Shown here one piece after another: positions 63,037 through 64,000 of a stretch of DNA of 64,000 nt (position 1 is the stretch's first letter; the number at the start of each line of letters is the position of its first letter). The stretch is from Mansonella perstans (taxonomy: Eukaryota > Nematoda > Chromadorea > Rhabditida > Onchocercidae), in contig JBAMDO010000159.1 in NCBI GenBank assembly GCA_037074765.1, positions 1 to 64,000 on the forward strand, read 5' to 3'. Below the pieces are notes generated by a model, which saw nothing but the letters and a program-made list of their open reading frames with translations, ran no database searches and was not told the origin of the DNA. The position numbers and the translations under genes were made by a program.

Positions 63037-64000
63037 AAGGAAACGAAGTATTTTTTTTCTTCTTTCTTCTTCACTCATTTTTCATTATTTTCATTTGTTC
63101 TTCTTTTTCGAATAATTTCCTTATTATCATGTTATATGCACATATTAAATATTTGTTGACTTCAAACGAAAAAAAAAATATTCTTTCTTTTTGTACTTAT
63201 TTTTAGAAAAAAGAATGAAAAAAATGATTGCGGATTGTCAGACGATGTTGTTTGCAAATCTAAACTTAAAACCGATTATTGATTTTATCACATATATTAT
63301 ACAGTTTATTCACAGTTTATTAATGCATATATATATTATTTGATTATTGCTTGAATTACAGGTTGTATAATAAGTGTAATTATTAGTATTATTCATAAGG
63401 TGCTTGTATTATTTTAGTTCTAATTTTAATTCGATTTCAAATCTTGATGGACAAAAAGAAAAACACAAATATGTTGTGCAACAAGATTATTTCTTACCAT
63501 AAATACGAGGAAAACATTTTTAACAAATAGAAACAATTATTTCATCAACTTTAATGAAATCAATGACAGATAGAAGAAATGAATTTATTATTGAGAAAAT
63601 TACTTTTTATGCACATTGCAGTGACAGTACAATTTATTAACAATAATATTTTGTTTTTTCAAAATCTCTTAAAAACTAAAATTGCTGGTAGCCAATCGAT
63701 TCTTGCCTTTGTTTTTAAAAAAAATTTTATTCCTTTCCTGCTCTTTTACATTTCAGACAAGTAAAATGAGCCAAGTTCGAATTTTATAGAAATTTCAAGC
63801 AGTATTTACAAGTTTTACTACTATCATCTATAAATATTAAAAAAATGGACAAAGTGGTGACTAATTAAATGGCAACACTTGTAATTATATAAATTAATTA
63901 TTCAAAAGGAATTAAATCCTAAATTGTGGATATGTACAAAATGATCTTATCATTTTCCTGTTTTATTGCTCTTTCTTTCTCGTTTTTTTCTGTTCTTTTT
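63037..64000. other. Kinase 3' UTR and flank
   Basis: No gene seen. There is no perfect AATAAA near the stop; an ATTAAA at about 63143-63148 is a possible weak signal. The rest is AT-rich. Confidence 0.4.

Overview
The window is AT-rich (roughly 70%), intron-dense eukaryotic DNA. Short splice signals (TTTCAG or TTTTAG acceptors, GTAAG donors) and the gene set (nematode-style FMNL formin, CHIC, SPT6, DLGAP, a fibronectin-ectodomain receptor tyrosine kinase) point to a nematode. The base composition and intron style would suit a filarial or other spirurid worm, but that assignment is inference. I see no bacterial operon, CRISPR array, intact transposon or RNA gene.

Layout. An unidentified plus-strand exon pair (591-1073) is probably the 3' end of a gene running in from the left. 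Six multi-exon protein genes follow. Five are on the minus strand: FMNL/FRL formin (2768-14981, 23 coding exons), the RNA polymerase I subunit RPA43/POLR1F-like gene (20014-21701), Gemin8 of the SMN complex (22353-23892), a DLGAP/GKAP scaffold (25193-36242), CHIC1/2-like palmitoylated protein (38910-40323) and SPT6 (41873-51438, 32 exons). The last is on the plus strand: a receptor tyrosine kinase (54881-63036, 16 exons), divergent from SPT6 across a 3.4 kb shared upstream region. (Counting SPT6, the minus strand carries six genes and the plus strand one, plus the partial exons.) I built each model by joining exons by hand. Every model's summed exon length is divisible by three and every junction keeps phase; that is the main internal support for the boundaries given.

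Function. Three genes serve core nuclear RNA processes (RNA polymerase I, snRNP assembly, RNA polymerase II elongation). Four serve the cell cortex, membrane or signalling (actin nucleation, PDZ scaffold, CHIC, receptor kinase). Gemin8 and RPA43 are close and co-oriented and could be co-transcribed, but nothing proves an operon.

Most unusual observations: tandem duplications straddling 3' splice sites in three different genes; a 99-nt phase-preserving exon in SPT6 whose skipping restores the conserved protein; a recognisable nematode Gemin8; a divergent DLGAP C-terminus; a nine-codon upstream ORF overlapping the formin start codon; an intronic cluster of TGATAA sites in the kinase gene; and decayed protein-like segments in the large DLGAP introns. 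I did not find a clearly new biological system.
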